Part shown: positions 46,405 through 54,522 of the stretch, one piece after another
Position numbering within the stretch: the stretch's first letter is position 1
Layout of the letters: each line of letters opens with the position of its first letter
Assembly (NCBI RefSeq): GCF_025499465.1
Contig: NZ_JAIMCA010000002.1
Span: 62,001 to 126,000, forward strand
Length of the DNA: 64,000 nt
Direction: 5' to 3'
From: Allobosea sp. BH3
Lineage (GTDB): Bacteria; Pseudomonadota; Alphaproteobacteria; Rhizobiales; Beijerinckiaceae
The notes under the pieces: model-generated
Told to the model about the DNA's origin: nothing
What the model saw: only the letters and a program-made list of their open reading frames with translations
The model's database searches: none
Translations under genes and position numbers: made by a program

Positions 46405-47622
46405 TCAGCGCTCCAGCAGGGCGCAGTAGACGTCCAGCGTCTCGGCGACCATCGCCTCGAGCGAGAAATGCTGCTCGACATGGAGGCGGGCCCGCCGCGC
46501 CAGGGCATCGCGCGCCGAAGGGCGCAGCGCCAGCGCCTCGCCCAGCCCCGCAGCCAGGGCGGCAGCGTCTCCGGGCGGCACGTGCCAGCCGGTGCGCTCC
46601 GTGCCTGAGACCTGCGGCGGCGCGAGCACGGTCTCCGGCACGGCCCCGAGATCCGAGACGACGACTGGCGTGCCCATCGCCTGAGCCTCCACCGCGACGC
46701 GGCCGAATGCCTCCGGTTCCGTCGAGGGCACGGCGACCACCGCCGCCGCGAGCATGGCCGCCGGCATGTCGGTGCAGTGCCCGACACGGCGGACACGGCC
46801 TTCCAGCCCCGCCTTGGCAATGAGCTGGTCGAGCTCCTTGACGTAGCCGTCGCGCCCCTGCGCATCGCCGGCGAGGATGAAGGCGGTCTCGGCGTCGCCG
46901 CCGTCCCGCATCAGCCGCGCCGCCTCGATCAGCACGCGCTGGCCCTTCCAGCCGGTCAGCCGGCCGGGCAGCAGCACGATGCGCTGATGCGGCTCGACGC
47001 CCCAGGCCTTGCGCAGGGCCTGGACCCGCTCAGCGCCGACCGCGCCGGGCGCAAAGGCCGAGAAATTGGTGCCGCGGTTCACAACCCTCACGCGATCGCC
47101 CGCCACCGGGTGCTTCGACAGGATCAGCCCGGCCGTATAGGCGGAGTTGGCGATGACGATGTCGCCGCGCGCCATCACCGAATTGTAGAGCGTCTTCACC
47201 GCGGAGCGGCTGTTGTAGGAGCCGTGATAGGTGGTGACGAAGGGCAGCCCGAGCTGCCGCGCCGCGCCGAACGCGACCCAGGCCGGTGCGCGCGAGCGGG
47301 CATGGATCAGTTCCACCCCCTCCCGCCGGCAAAGCAGGACGAGCTTGCGCACATTGAGCACCATCCCGATGGGGTTCTTCGAAGCTGCCGGAAACGGGAG
47401 CCAGACCCCGCCCTTCGCCTGAAGCTCGGCAATCAGGCGCCCGCCTTCGGTCGCGACGAGCGCGCGGGCACCGACGTCGGTCAGCCCCTTGGCGATGTCG
47501 ACCGCAGTACGCTCGGCCCCGCCTGCCTCCAGCTCCGGAATGATCTGCAGGATCGTTCGCCCCGCAAGCGGATGCGTTTCGGTGGACGGCAGCGAAAGAT
47601 GGGCACCCGGCTTGAAGGACAT
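46405..47622 (-). CDS. glycosyltransferase family 4 protein
   Basis: 405-residue GT-B glycosyltransferase. N-terminal domain with ILQIIPELEAGGAERTAVDIAKGL, and C-terminal nucleotide-binding domain with VLLPGRLTGWKGQRVLIEAARLM and the ExxxxGRVAVEAQAMGTPVVVSDLG element (EPEAFGRVAVEAQ). Such enzymes build surface polysaccharide or lipopolysaccharide. No other polysaccharide genes adjoin it. It is divergent from the alpha/beta hydrolase gene with only 50 bp between, so promoters overlap. Substrate unknown. Confidence 0.9.
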   Translation of the reverse strand: MSFKPGAHLSLPSTETHPLAGRTILQIIPELEAGGAERTAVDIAKGLTDVGARALVATEGGRLIAELQAKGGVWLPFPAASKNPIGMVLNVRKLVLLCRREGVELIHARSRAPAWVAFGAARQLGLPFVTTYHGSYNSRSAVKTLYNSVMARGDIVIANSAYTAGLILSKHPVAGDRVRVVNRGTNFSAFAPGAVGAERVQALRKAWGVEPHQRIVLLPGRLTGWKGQRVLIEAARLMRDGGDAETAFILAGDAQGRDGYVKELDQLIAKAGLEGRVRRVGHCTDMPAAMLAAAVVAVPSTEPEAFGRVAVEAQAMGTPVVVSDLGAVPETVLAPPQVSGTERTGWHVPPGDAAALAAGLGEALALRPSARDALARRARLHVEQHFSLEAMVAETLDVYCALLER

Positions 47623-47672
47623 GCTCTCTTGATCTGGACATTCGTAAACGAGGGCGAATATGCCCCTATCGG

Positions 47673-48506
47673 ATGAGCGCCGCAGCCCTTAATCGCCGCG
47701 GCGAAGCGATTCGCCACAGGAGATTTGCCTTGGAGCGCCAGCTGCCGCAATGGCTCGAGGTCGGCGAAGGGTCGCCCCCTCGTCGCCTCGCCTATCTGAA
47801 GCAGGCCGGTTCCGGCGCCCCGGTCGTGTGGCTCGGCGGCTTCCGCTCCGACATGCGCGCGACCAAGGCCGAAGCCCTGGCGGAATGGGCCGAGGCCCAC
47901 GGCCGGGCCTATCTCCGCTTCGACTATGGGGGCCATGGCGAAAGCGACGGCGATTTCGCGGCCTTCACCCTGTCGGATTGGCTCGCTGATGCGCTCGCCG
48001 CCATCCAGAGCCAATGCGGCCAGCCTCCGATCCTCGTCGGCTCGTCGATGGGCGGCTGGCTCGCGCTGCTGGCGGCGCGCCGTTTGCTGGGAACGCCGTT
48101 GCAGCCAGCCGGGCTGGTGCTGATCGCGCCGGCCGTCGACTTCTCCGAAGAGCTGATGTGGGCGCAGATGCCGGATGCGATCCGCCGGGCGATCATCGAG
48201 GACGGCGTCTGGCTCCGGCCTTCGGAATACTCACCCGAGCCGACGCCGATCACCCGCGCCCTGATCGAGGACGGCCGGAAGCATCTGATGTTCGGCGGCG
48301 AGATCCGCGCAGGCTGCCCCGTCCACGTCCTGCAGGGCATGCGCGATCCCGACGTGCCCTGGCGGCAGGCGCTCAAGCTGGTGGAACACTTGAGCGGGGA
48401 CCCGGTCGTGCTGACGCTGGTGAAGGATGGCGATCATCGCCTGTCCACGCCGGACGACATCGCCCGGCTGCAATCGGCGGTCGCCGGGATGGCGAGCGCC
48501 GCCTGA
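47673..48506 (+). CDS. alpha/beta hydrolase
   Basis: 277-residue serine hydrolase. VVWLGGFRSDMRATKAEALAEWAE and FDYGGHGESDGDF precede the nucleophile elbow GSSMGGW (Ser around 125), and the catalytic His is near the C-terminus in KDGDHRLSTPDD, with an Asp in MRDPDVPW. It resembles ABHD10-type and rhizobial hydrolases placed near infC. Substrate unknown, possibly esters or thioesters. Cytoplasmic by lack of signal sequence. The start is approximate because the family shows variable N-termini. Confidence 0.85.
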   Translation: MSAAALNRRGEAIRHRRFALERQLPQWLEVGEGSPPRRLAYLKQAGSGAPVVWLGGFRSDMRATKAEALAEWAEAHGRAYLRFDYGGHGESDGDFAAFTLSDWLADALAAIQSQCGQPPILVGSSMGGWLALLAARRLLGTPLQPAGLVLIAPAVDFSEELMWAQMPDAIRRAIIEDGVWLRPSEYSPEPTPITRALIEDGRKHLMFGGEIRAGCPVHVLQGMRDPDVPWRQALKLVEHLSGDPVVLTLVKDGDHRLSTPDDIARLQSAVAGMASAA

Positions 48507-48546
48507 CCTCGTCGCACCGGCTCTCTGGCCGATGCGACGGCCCGCG

Positions 48547-48813
48547 TCAGTGGACGCTGACCATCTTGAGGTCGTGTTCCCAGGCGTTGGCCGTCGCGGC
48601 CTCGCGCGTATCGGTCACGAGAATCGGCGCGCCATCGGCCGAAAGCAGCGTGAAGAGGCGCAAGCCGGACTCGATCTTCGGGGCCTGCGGGAAGATCCGC
48701 ATCAGCTCGTCCGAAGTCATCGACTTGACGTAGGCGACCTCGCCCGTGCCGAGCGCGGCGAATTCCGCAGGCGTCAGCGGGTTGGTCTGAATAAGGCTTC
48801 TGTCTTGTTTCAT
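48547..48813 (-). CDS. DUF1150 family protein
   Basis: 88-residue protein with PLTPAEFAALGTGEVAYVK and the ending ANAWEHDLKMVSVH, characteristic of DUF1150. It lies 99 bp downstream of the Hsp20 gene on the same strand. DUF1150 genes next to small heat-shock genes are a recurrent alphaproteobacterial pairing, so a function tied to proteostasis is suspected, though not shown. ATG at 48813 is preceded by a GGAGGG-type site. Confidence 0.85.
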   Translation of the reverse strand: MKQDRSLIQTNPLTPAEFAALGTGEVAYVKSMTSDELMRIFPQAPKIESGLRLFTLLSADGAPILVTDTREAATANAWEHDLKMVSVH

Positions 48814-48912
48814 CGCGCCCTCCTTCAGAGCAGTGCGAGTGTGATCTGGATGCCAGGCTTCAATCGTCGTTTCCTAAAGCAAAGCACCTGCGCATCCTTC
48901 GAAATCCATCCT

Positions 48913-49341
48913 CTAGTCGCGGCTCACGATATCGATACGCCGGACCAGCCGTTCCGGTTCCGGCCTGACGAGGTCGATGGCTAACAAACCATTCGACAGG
49001 TCTGCACCGAGAACCTGCATGCCCTCCGCCAACAAGAAGCTGCGCTGGAACTGCCGCGCGGCGATTCCGCGATGCAGGAACTGCCGGCTCTTGTCCTCGC
49101 TCTGGCGGCCGCGGATCGTGAGCTGGTTCTCCTCCAGCGTGATCTCGAGCTGCTCGCGCGAGAAACCCGCGACGGCCAGGGTGATCCTGAGCCGGTCGGG
49201 CTCGTCCTCCGTCCGGGGCAGCCGCTCGATATTGTAGGGCGGATAACCCTCGCTCGCCCCTTTTACGACGCGATCGAGCGCACGCTCGATATCGTCGAAG
49301 CCGAGGAGGAACGGGTGGGACAGGCTAGGCGCACGCGTCAT
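48913..49341 (-). CDS. Hsp20 family small heat-shock protein
   Basis: 142-residue alpha-crystallin-type chaperone from the ATG at 49341 (MTRAPSLSHPFLLGFDDIERALDRVV). The ACD domain includes YPPYNIERL, DRLRITLAVAGFSREQLEITLEENQLTIRGRQ and RGIAARQFQRSFLLAEGMQV, and the I-x-I-type C-terminal RIDIVSRD. It resembles the IbpA-type Hsp20 of rhizobia. A promoter-like CTTGAA-N17-CCATAT lies about 93 bp upstream and fits sigma-32 (RpoH). DUF1150 follows. Confidence 0.92.
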   Translation of the reverse strand: MTRAPSLSHPFLLGFDDIERALDRVVKGASEGYPPYNIERLPRTEDEPDRLRITLAVAGFSREQLEITLEENQLTIRGRQSEDKSRQFLHRGIAARQFQRSFLLAEGMQVLGADLSNGLLAIDLVRPEPERLVRRIDIVSRD

Positions 49342-49433
49342 ATTCCAGGCCCCCGAAAGGCGCCCCAGGATCATCGGGACCCGCCGCTGGCAGCATCCCG
49401 CGGGCGAAAGGCGAACCCTTCCGCTTGCTCAAG

Positions 49434-49462
49434 ATATGGCGAAGCCGGCGCAGCGCTTCAAG
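49434..49462 (-). promoter_or_regulatory. candidate RpoH (sigma-32) promoter of the hsp20 gene
   Basis: Minus strand CTTGAA (49462-49457), 17-base spacer, CCATAT (49439-49434), about 93 bp before the hsp20 start. Heat-shock promoters recognised by RpoH have a CTTGAA-type -35 and a CCATAT-like -10. It is separated from the tRNA-His gene by about 70 bp. Confidence 0.55.
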
Positions 49463-49535
49463 GGGATCGGACGGAGCGGGTTAACGAACGCTTCAGGGGG
49501 TCGTATAGTTAAGCAGGCGTTCGTATCGTCAAGGA

Positions 49536-49612
49536 TGGTACAGCCACCCCGGCTTGAACGGGGGACCTCTAGATCCACAATCTAGCGCTCTAACCAACTG
49601 AGCTATGGCTGC
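49536..49612 (-). tRNA. tRNA-His (anticodon GTG)
   Basis: 77-nt gene with encoded CCA. Acceptor GCAGCCA pairs with TGGCTGT (G1-U72 wobble), D arm GCTC/GAGC, anticodon stem CTAGA/TCTAG with loop TTGTGGA (anticodon GTG), variable AGGTC, T arm CCCCG/CGGGG with TTCAAGC loop. The discriminator is A73 rather than the usual C73, and the base opposite the -1 position is therefore not a partner. A73 and U72 are known features of alphaproteobacterial tRNA-His, whose HisRS does not need G-1. Confidence 0.97.
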
Positions 49613-49757
49613 CCGTACCTGGGCTTTGCGACCGGCCGCCACGGCGGGGTCACCAGCGGCGCGGAACCTAGTGCCGCCTTTCCGCTTTTGCAACCGCGTA
49701 ATTCAATTCCGGCTCAGGAAATTCGGCGCGCCCGCAAGCGCGCCGAACGGCGGCCTT

Positions 49758-50618
49758 TCAGTCCTTGCGCAACGCCGCATTGGCGACGCGGGCGAGTTCC
49801 TTCAAATGCTCCGCATAGGATTCATAGCTGCGACGCACGGCCTTCGCCTGCAGGGTGATCGCCTCGGAGGCGCTGGTGGTGCGGGCGAGCGTCTCGGCTT
49901 CTCCCAAAGTCGCCTTCAGCTCGGCACAGGCATGATCGAGCATGTGAGACTGCAGAGCGCCGAAGGCGCGCGCCATGGTCAGGGCCTGGCTCATCATCGT
50001 CGCGGTCGCGACGGTCGCGGCCTCGGGCGGGCGCGGCAGCGGCAGCGCGCCGAGCGAAACCGGAGCAGGCGCCGGCCTGGAGGTGGGCGCAGGTCGGGGC
50101 ATCGGCACCTCGGCCTTGGCCGAGGGAGCAACCGGCTCGGCAGGTTTGACCGGCGCCGCCACGACCGGCTTCGGCTCGGGAGCCTTAGGCGGAATCGGCG
50201 CTGAAGCGACCAGCTTGGGTGCCTCGACCTTGGGCGGAGCGGCCTTCGATTCAGCGGGCTTCACCGGAGCCTTTGGCGCAACAACCTTTGCGACGGGCTT
50301 CGCGATGCGGACCTTGCTGGATGGGGACTTCTTCGCAACCTTGGCGACGAGCGCCTTGCCAACGGGCGCGGTTTTCTCGGCGGCAGCAGATTTGGCCGCA
50401 GCGGCGGGAGCGGGCGTCGCCGGGGCGGAAACCGCGGCTGCCGGAACGGCGGCCTTGGCCGCCGCCGGTTGAGCCGGTGCCGACGCGATCGCGGGCGCAG
50501 GCGCAGGCGCCGCAGTCGTTGCAGCAGGTGCTTCTTCAGCCGGCGTGGACAACGCCCTCACCGGAGACAGGCTGACCGGAACCTTGGACTTGGTCCTGGT
50601 CGGAGCAGGCTTGACCAT
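49758..50618 (-). CDS. phasin family protein with long basic Ala/Lys/Pro-rich N-terminus
   Basis: 286 residues. The C-terminal about 90 residues (MMSQALTMARAFGALQSHMLDHACAELKATLG ... ARVANAALRKD) form the amphipathic helices of phasins, which coat polyhydroxyalkanoate granules. The N-terminal about 195 residues are Ala, Lys and Pro rich, with repeats such as KVAKKSPSSKVRIAKPVAKVVAPKAPVKP, resembling the histone-like AAKP tail of PhaF. That tail could bind nucleoid DNA and aid granule segregation (inference). Next to a second, plain phasin gene on the same strand. Confidence 0.8.
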   Translation of the reverse strand: MVKPAPTRTKSKVPVSLSPVRALSTPAEEAPAATTAAPAPAPAIASAPAQPAAAKAAVPAAAVSAPATPAPAAAAKSAAAEKTAPVGKALVAKVAKKSPSSKVRIAKPVAKVVAPKAPVKPAESKAAPPKVEAPKLVASAPIPPKAPEPKPVVAAPVKPAEPVAPSAKAEVPMPRPAPTSRPAPAPVSLGALPLPRPPEAATVATATMMSQALTMARAFGALQSHMLDHACAELKATLGEAETLARTTSASEAITLQAKAVRRSYESYAEHLKELARVANAALRKD

Positions 50619-50693
50619 GGCAGCTCTCCTTCAGCGGCAAACAGAGAATGCAGCGGCAAACAGCGGAGGCCGGACATGAGGCGCCCGGCCGCT

Positions 50694-50807
50694 AGAGCAC
50701 GCGCCGATCAGATGGCGCAGCAATCCGATCGGACCACGCGTTCTCCATCAATCGTTGAGAGGCGGATTCACCGACCAGGTCGTTCCAACCTGATCGGATC
50801 CGGCTCT
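50694..50807. repeat. palindromic intergenic repeat, family C copy 2 (extended)
   Basis: 114-bp element beginning AGAGCACGCGCCGATCAGA and ending CAACCTGATCGGATCCGGCTC, the same ends as the 9241-9286 copy, with an extra internal section. It contains two hairpins: CCGATC / GATCGG within its left half, and an imperfect pair CCGACCAGGT / ACCTGATCGG at its right end. It lies between the two phasin genes, 44 bp before the stop of the downstream-strand phasin. Confidence 0.75.
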
Positions 50808-50850
50808 AATGCGACAACGGCGCCTCGCGGCGCCGTCGGATAGCGTGTTG

Positions 50851-51246
50851 TCAGCGGCCCTTGGTCGCCTTGCTGACGGTCTCGGCGGCCTTGGCCGCAA
50901 CATCCTGGGCCGCGGAGCCGAGATCCTTGAGCTGGTCCTGGAAGGCCGCCACCTGCGATTTCAGGAAATCGGACTGGTGCTGCATCACCTCGCCCAGATC
51001 CTTCGACTTCACCAGCTTCTGGGCGAAATCGAAGGCGGCCGCGACGTTGCTCTCGGCGTAGGCGATGGCCTTCATCGTCGCGTCTTGCGTGCTGACGCGG
51101 GCGCTCTCGGCCGAGCCATGCGCGCTATCCACGGCTTTCTGGGCAGCGCCGATGAAGCCGTCGAAAGCCTTGCGGGCCTGCTCGACGCTGCGTTCGGCGA
51201 ATTCACGCATCTCGGTCGGAACTTCGTAGGGCAGCTTGCCGTCCAT
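50851..51246 (-). CDS. phasin family protein
   Basis: 131-residue all-helical protein MDGKLPYEVPTEMREFAERSVEQARKAFDGFIGAAQKAVDSA..., matching the phasin_2 family (granule-associated proteins on polyhydroxyalkanoate storage bodies). Ends with GSAAQDVAAKAAETVSKATKGR. It is preceded on the minus strand by a ribosome binding site (GGAGG). The neighbouring long phasin may localise to the same granules. No pha synthase is in the window. Confidence 0.87.
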   Translation of the reverse strand: MDGKLPYEVPTEMREFAERSVEQARKAFDGFIGAAQKAVDSAHGSAESARVSTQDATMKAIAYAESNVAAAFDFAQKLVKSKDLGEVMQHQSDFLKSQVAAFQDQLKDLGSAAQDVAAKAAETVSKATKGR

Positions 51247-51466
51247 GGTGGCCTCCTGTGATCGCGTATCCGAACCCTGCCATCATTGTGCAGTGCAATA
51301 TCACTGATGTGTCGCAGTGACAATCACGTGAACCTGCTGAGCGGATGTTAACGCTGTTTCGATGTGAAGCGGGAGAACGAAGTTAGCTTCCTTGGATTCG
51401 TCGCCGTTTGAGGACTATTAAGTCTTTGTTAGCTATAATGGCGCGGATTCGAACGAGCAGGCGAGA

Positions 51467-54382
51467 ATGGTCGAGGCCGGACAAGACTGGGCGCTGACGG
51501 GCGCGGTGGCGACTGAGGACGCCGCCCTGACCGCCTTTGCGTCCGGCGGCGCGCTCCTGCTTTGGGACGCTGCGGCCGGCCGCCCCGGTTTCGCCAATGC
51601 CGCGGGCCGAGCACTTCTCGGCGCAGATGCGGCGCAAGTCCATTTGCCGGCGCAAGCCCGGCAGCGGCTCGATGCACTGGCCGGGGGCCTGGCGTCAACC
51701 AGCGGCATCCGCATGGAGCGGCTGCGCCTGACCACCGGCTTCGCGGCCCTGCCCGTCACCTGCGGGTGCAAGCTGCTGACGCTGCCGGAGGGCGGGACGG
51801 TTCTCGCCATCGCCATTCCCGCGACAGAGCTGCGGCGTCTGGGGATCGTTGTCCCGCGGGCCGCCGACGCCGCCGCGCCTGTGGCCGAGGTACCCAAGGC
51901 AGCCGCCTCCGCTCCCAAGCCGGCGACGGTGCGCTTCCTCTGGCAGAGCGACCGCGAAGGCCGGCTGACCTCGGTGTCCGAAAACATTGCCCTGCTCGCC
52001 GGTTCCGCGGCCGGGCTCGTCGGTCGGCGCTGGCACGATCTTGTCGGCTCCGCGATCCTGGATCGCGACGGCGGGCTGAGCGAGCGCTTCGCCGCGGGCG
52101 CGACCTGGAGCGGCCATGCCCTGCTCTGGCGCACCGATGCGCCGGGGGAAGGCGCCAGGGTCGAGCTTTCGGGCATGCCCGTGCTCGATGCCCAGCGCGC
52201 GCTCGCCGGCTTCCGCGGCTTCGGCCTGGCGCGCCTCGACGAGCGCGAGCCCTTCCCGGTGACGGAGGCTGCCGCTGCAGAGCCGGAAGCCGCGACCGGA
52301 AGCGCGGATGAATATGCCGAGATCGCACCCGCAGCGCTTGCGGAAGACGTCTCAGATGCCCCTGCCCTCGCCCTGCAGGCGGAGGAGCGGGAGATGCCGC
52401 CGACTGCCGGTGAGGCCGAGGTCGTCGCACAGGACGAGCCGACACCTTCAGGCAAGTCCCCGGCGGCGGGCGATCCAGCCTCGCCCGAACAGAGCCGGCG
52501 CGACGCCCCCGCAGCCGAGAAGCCCCGGCAGCCGAGCGAGACGGAAGCCAGGCCGGCCGCGAATGACCGCAACAACATCGTGCCGCTGCGTAGCGAGACC
52601 GGCCGGCTGACCATGCTGCGGCCGGTCCTCGAGCCATCAAAGCCGCCGCTGAGCTCGGACGAGCGCAACGCCTTCCGCGAGATCGCCAAGGCGCTCGGCG
52701 CGCGGCTCGCCGGCGACGATGAGGACGCCACGGGCTCGGCCTCGCCGACGGCCGCCCCGCCGCAGGTCAAGACCGGCGAGGATGAGACCACCCTTGCGAC
52801 GAAGCCGGGAGTGGAACCCGAATCCGCCGCCGCGCGGCAGCGCAATTCGCATGCAGACGTGCTCGACAAGCTGCCCGTCGCCGTGCTGGTCAACCGGGGC
52901 GACGAGGCGCTCTACGCCAACCGCACCCTGCTCGACCTGCTGGATTATGCCGACCTCGCCGACCTCAAGGCCGGCGGCCATGTCAGCCGCCTGATCAAGG
53001 AGGCGTCGCGCGCCGGCGGCGGCGCCATGACGCTGATCGATCGGCTCGGCCATCTGGTCAGTGTCGATGCCGTGCTCTCCGGTGTGAACTGGCAGGACGA
53101 GCCGGCGACACTGATGGCCTTCCGCCACCCCGAAGCCGGCGGCGGCGAGGTGCCGGTACTGACGCCCGAAGAGGCCGAGGAACGGGCTCTCGAAGCCGAG
53201 TTCGAAGCCGAGGAGGCCGAAAGTGCGGCCCGCGTCGAGTCGCTCAGGCTCGATGCCGACATGCGCGACGCCCGCATCGCCGAACTCACCGCCATGCTCG
53301 ACACCGCGACGGACGGCGTCGTCACCGTCGACGATCGCGGCCGCATCCTCTCCCTCAACAAGGCGGCCGAGGCGCTGTTCGGCTACGATCAGCGGGAGGT
53401 GACCGGCGAATTGTTCACGCTGCTCTTCGCCAGCGAGAGCCATGCCCCGGCCCTGGACTATCTCGAAGGACTCAAGGGTGGCGGCGTCGCCTCGGTGCTG
53501 AACGACGGCCGCGAGGTCATCGGCCGCGTGCGCCAGGGCGGCCGCATCCCGCTCTTCATGACCATGGGCCAGATCGCGCATGGCGCCGAGCCCCGCTTCT
53601 GCGCGGTGCTGCGCGACATCACGGCCTGGAAGAAGACCGAGGGCGAGCTCGTCGACGCGCGCAAGGCGGCCGAGATGGCGAGCGCCCAGAAGTCGGACGT
53701 GCTCGCCAAGATCAGCCATGAGATCCGCACGCCGCTCAATGCGATCATCGGCTTCGCCGAGGTGATGGCGGAGGAGCGCTTCGGGCCGATCAGCAACGAA
53801 CGCTACAAGGAATACCTGCGCGACATCCACCAGTCGGGCGGCTATGTCATCAGCCTGGTCAACGACCTGCTGGACCTCGCCAAGATCGAGGCCGGCAAGC
53901 TCGAGCTCGACTTCGCCAGCGTCAACCTGAACGAGATCGCGCTCTCCACCGTCTCGCTGCTGCAGTCCGAGGCGCAGCGCGGCCGCGTGGTGCTGCGCTC
54001 CGGCCTTTCGCCCAAGCTGCCGCCCGTGGTCGCCGACGAGCGCTCGATCCGCCAGATCGCGATCAACCTGCTCTCCAACGCCGTGAAGTTCACCGATGCC
54101 GGCGGGCAGGTCATCATCTCGACGGCGCTGGGCGACCAGGGCGAGGCCATCCTGCGCGTGCGGGACACCGGCATCGGCATGGACGACGACGAACTCAAGC
54201 TCGCCCTCGAACCGTTCCGGCAGGTGCCGACGACGCGCCGTTCCGGTGGCACGGGGCTGGGCCTGCCGCTGACAAAGGCGCTCGTCGAGGCCAACCGTGC
54301 CGCGATGTCGATCACCAGCGTCAAGAAGGAAGGCACGCTCGTCGAGATCACCTTCCCGCCCCAGCGCGTTCTGGCGAGCTGA
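51467..54382 (+). CDS. PAS-domain sensor histidine kinase, PdhS/PleC-like
   Basis: 971-residue kinase without a clear membrane segment. The N-terminal half (1-430) is low complexity, rich in Ala, Glu and Pro, with a small PAS-like segment about residues 145-260 (VRFLWQSDREGRLTSVSENIALLAG). A second PAS lies about 605-715 (MLDTATDGVVTVDDRGRILSLNKAAEALFGYD). The HisKA motif is SHEIRTPLNAIIGFAEVMAEERFGPISNERYKEYLRDIHQSG, with NLLSNAVKF, DTGIGM and GTGLGLPL. The HisKA segment closely matches PdhS of Brucella, a DivK-interacting cell-cycle kinase. A one-mismatch CtrA site (TTAA-N7-TTAG) lies 35 bp upstream. Cytoplasmic. Confidence 0.87.
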   Translation: MVEAGQDWALTGAVATEDAALTAFASGGALLLWDAAAGRPGFANAAGRALLGADAAQVHLPAQARQRLDALAGGLASTSGIRMERLRLTTGFAALPVTCGCKLLTLPEGGTVLAIAIPATELRRLGIVVPRAADAAAPVAEVPKAAASAPKPATVRFLWQSDREGRLTSVSENIALLAGSAAGLVGRRWHDLVGSAILDRDGGLSERFAAGATWSGHALLWRTDAPGEGARVELSGMPVLDAQRALAGFRGFGLARLDEREPFPVTEAAAAEPEAATGSADEYAEIAPAALAEDVSDAPALALQAEEREMPPTAGEAEVVAQDEPTPSGKSPAAGDPASPEQSRRDAPAAEKPRQPSETEARPAANDRNNIVPLRSETGRLTMLRPVLEPSKPPLSSDERNAFREIAKALGARLAGDDEDATGSASPTAAPPQVKTGEDETTLATKPGVEPESAAARQRNSHADVLDKLPVAVLVNRGDEALYANRTLLDLLDYADLADLKAGGHVSRLIKEASRAGGGAMTLIDRLGHLVSVDAVLSGVNWQDEPATLMAFRHPEAGGGEVPVLTPEEAEERALEAEFEAEEAESAARVESLRLDADMRDARIAELTAMLDTATDGVVTVDDRGRILSLNKAAEALFGYDQREVTGELFTLLFASESHAPALDYLEGLKGGGVASVLNDGREVIGRVRQGGRIPLFMTMGQIAHGAEPRFCAVLRDITAWKKTEGELVDARKAAEMASAQKSDVLAKISHEIRTPLNAIIGFAEVMAEERFGPISNERYKEYLRDIHQSGGYVISLVNDLLDLAKIEAGKLELDFASVNLNEIALSTVSLLQSEAQRGRVVLRSGLSPKLPPVVADERSIRQIAINLLSNAVKFTDAGGQVIISTALGDQGEAILRVRDTGIGMDDDELKLALEPFRQVPTTRRSGGTGLGLPLTKALVEANRAAMSITSVKKEGTLVEITFPPQRVLAS

Positions 54383-54522
54383 CGCCGCCGGCACCCGCTG
54401 CGCTCTCCATCTCCCTACGGCCTGATCCCTGCGACCTCCTGCCGCAGCCTGTTGTGCTGCTGCGCAGCGCTGTTCCGCGGACTGACGCAGCGTGATATGG
54501 GCCGCGACGAAATGTTGCCTCG

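Noticed and set aside
49483-49497. TTAA-N7-TTCA near the hsp20/tRNA-His gap as a CtrA site
   Set aside because: Mismatch in the right half and no cell-cycle gene next to it.
52637-54394. 585-codon minus-strand frame opposite the PdhS-like kinase
   Set aside because: Antisense shadow; the HisKA and ATPase boxes on the plus strand are unmistakable.
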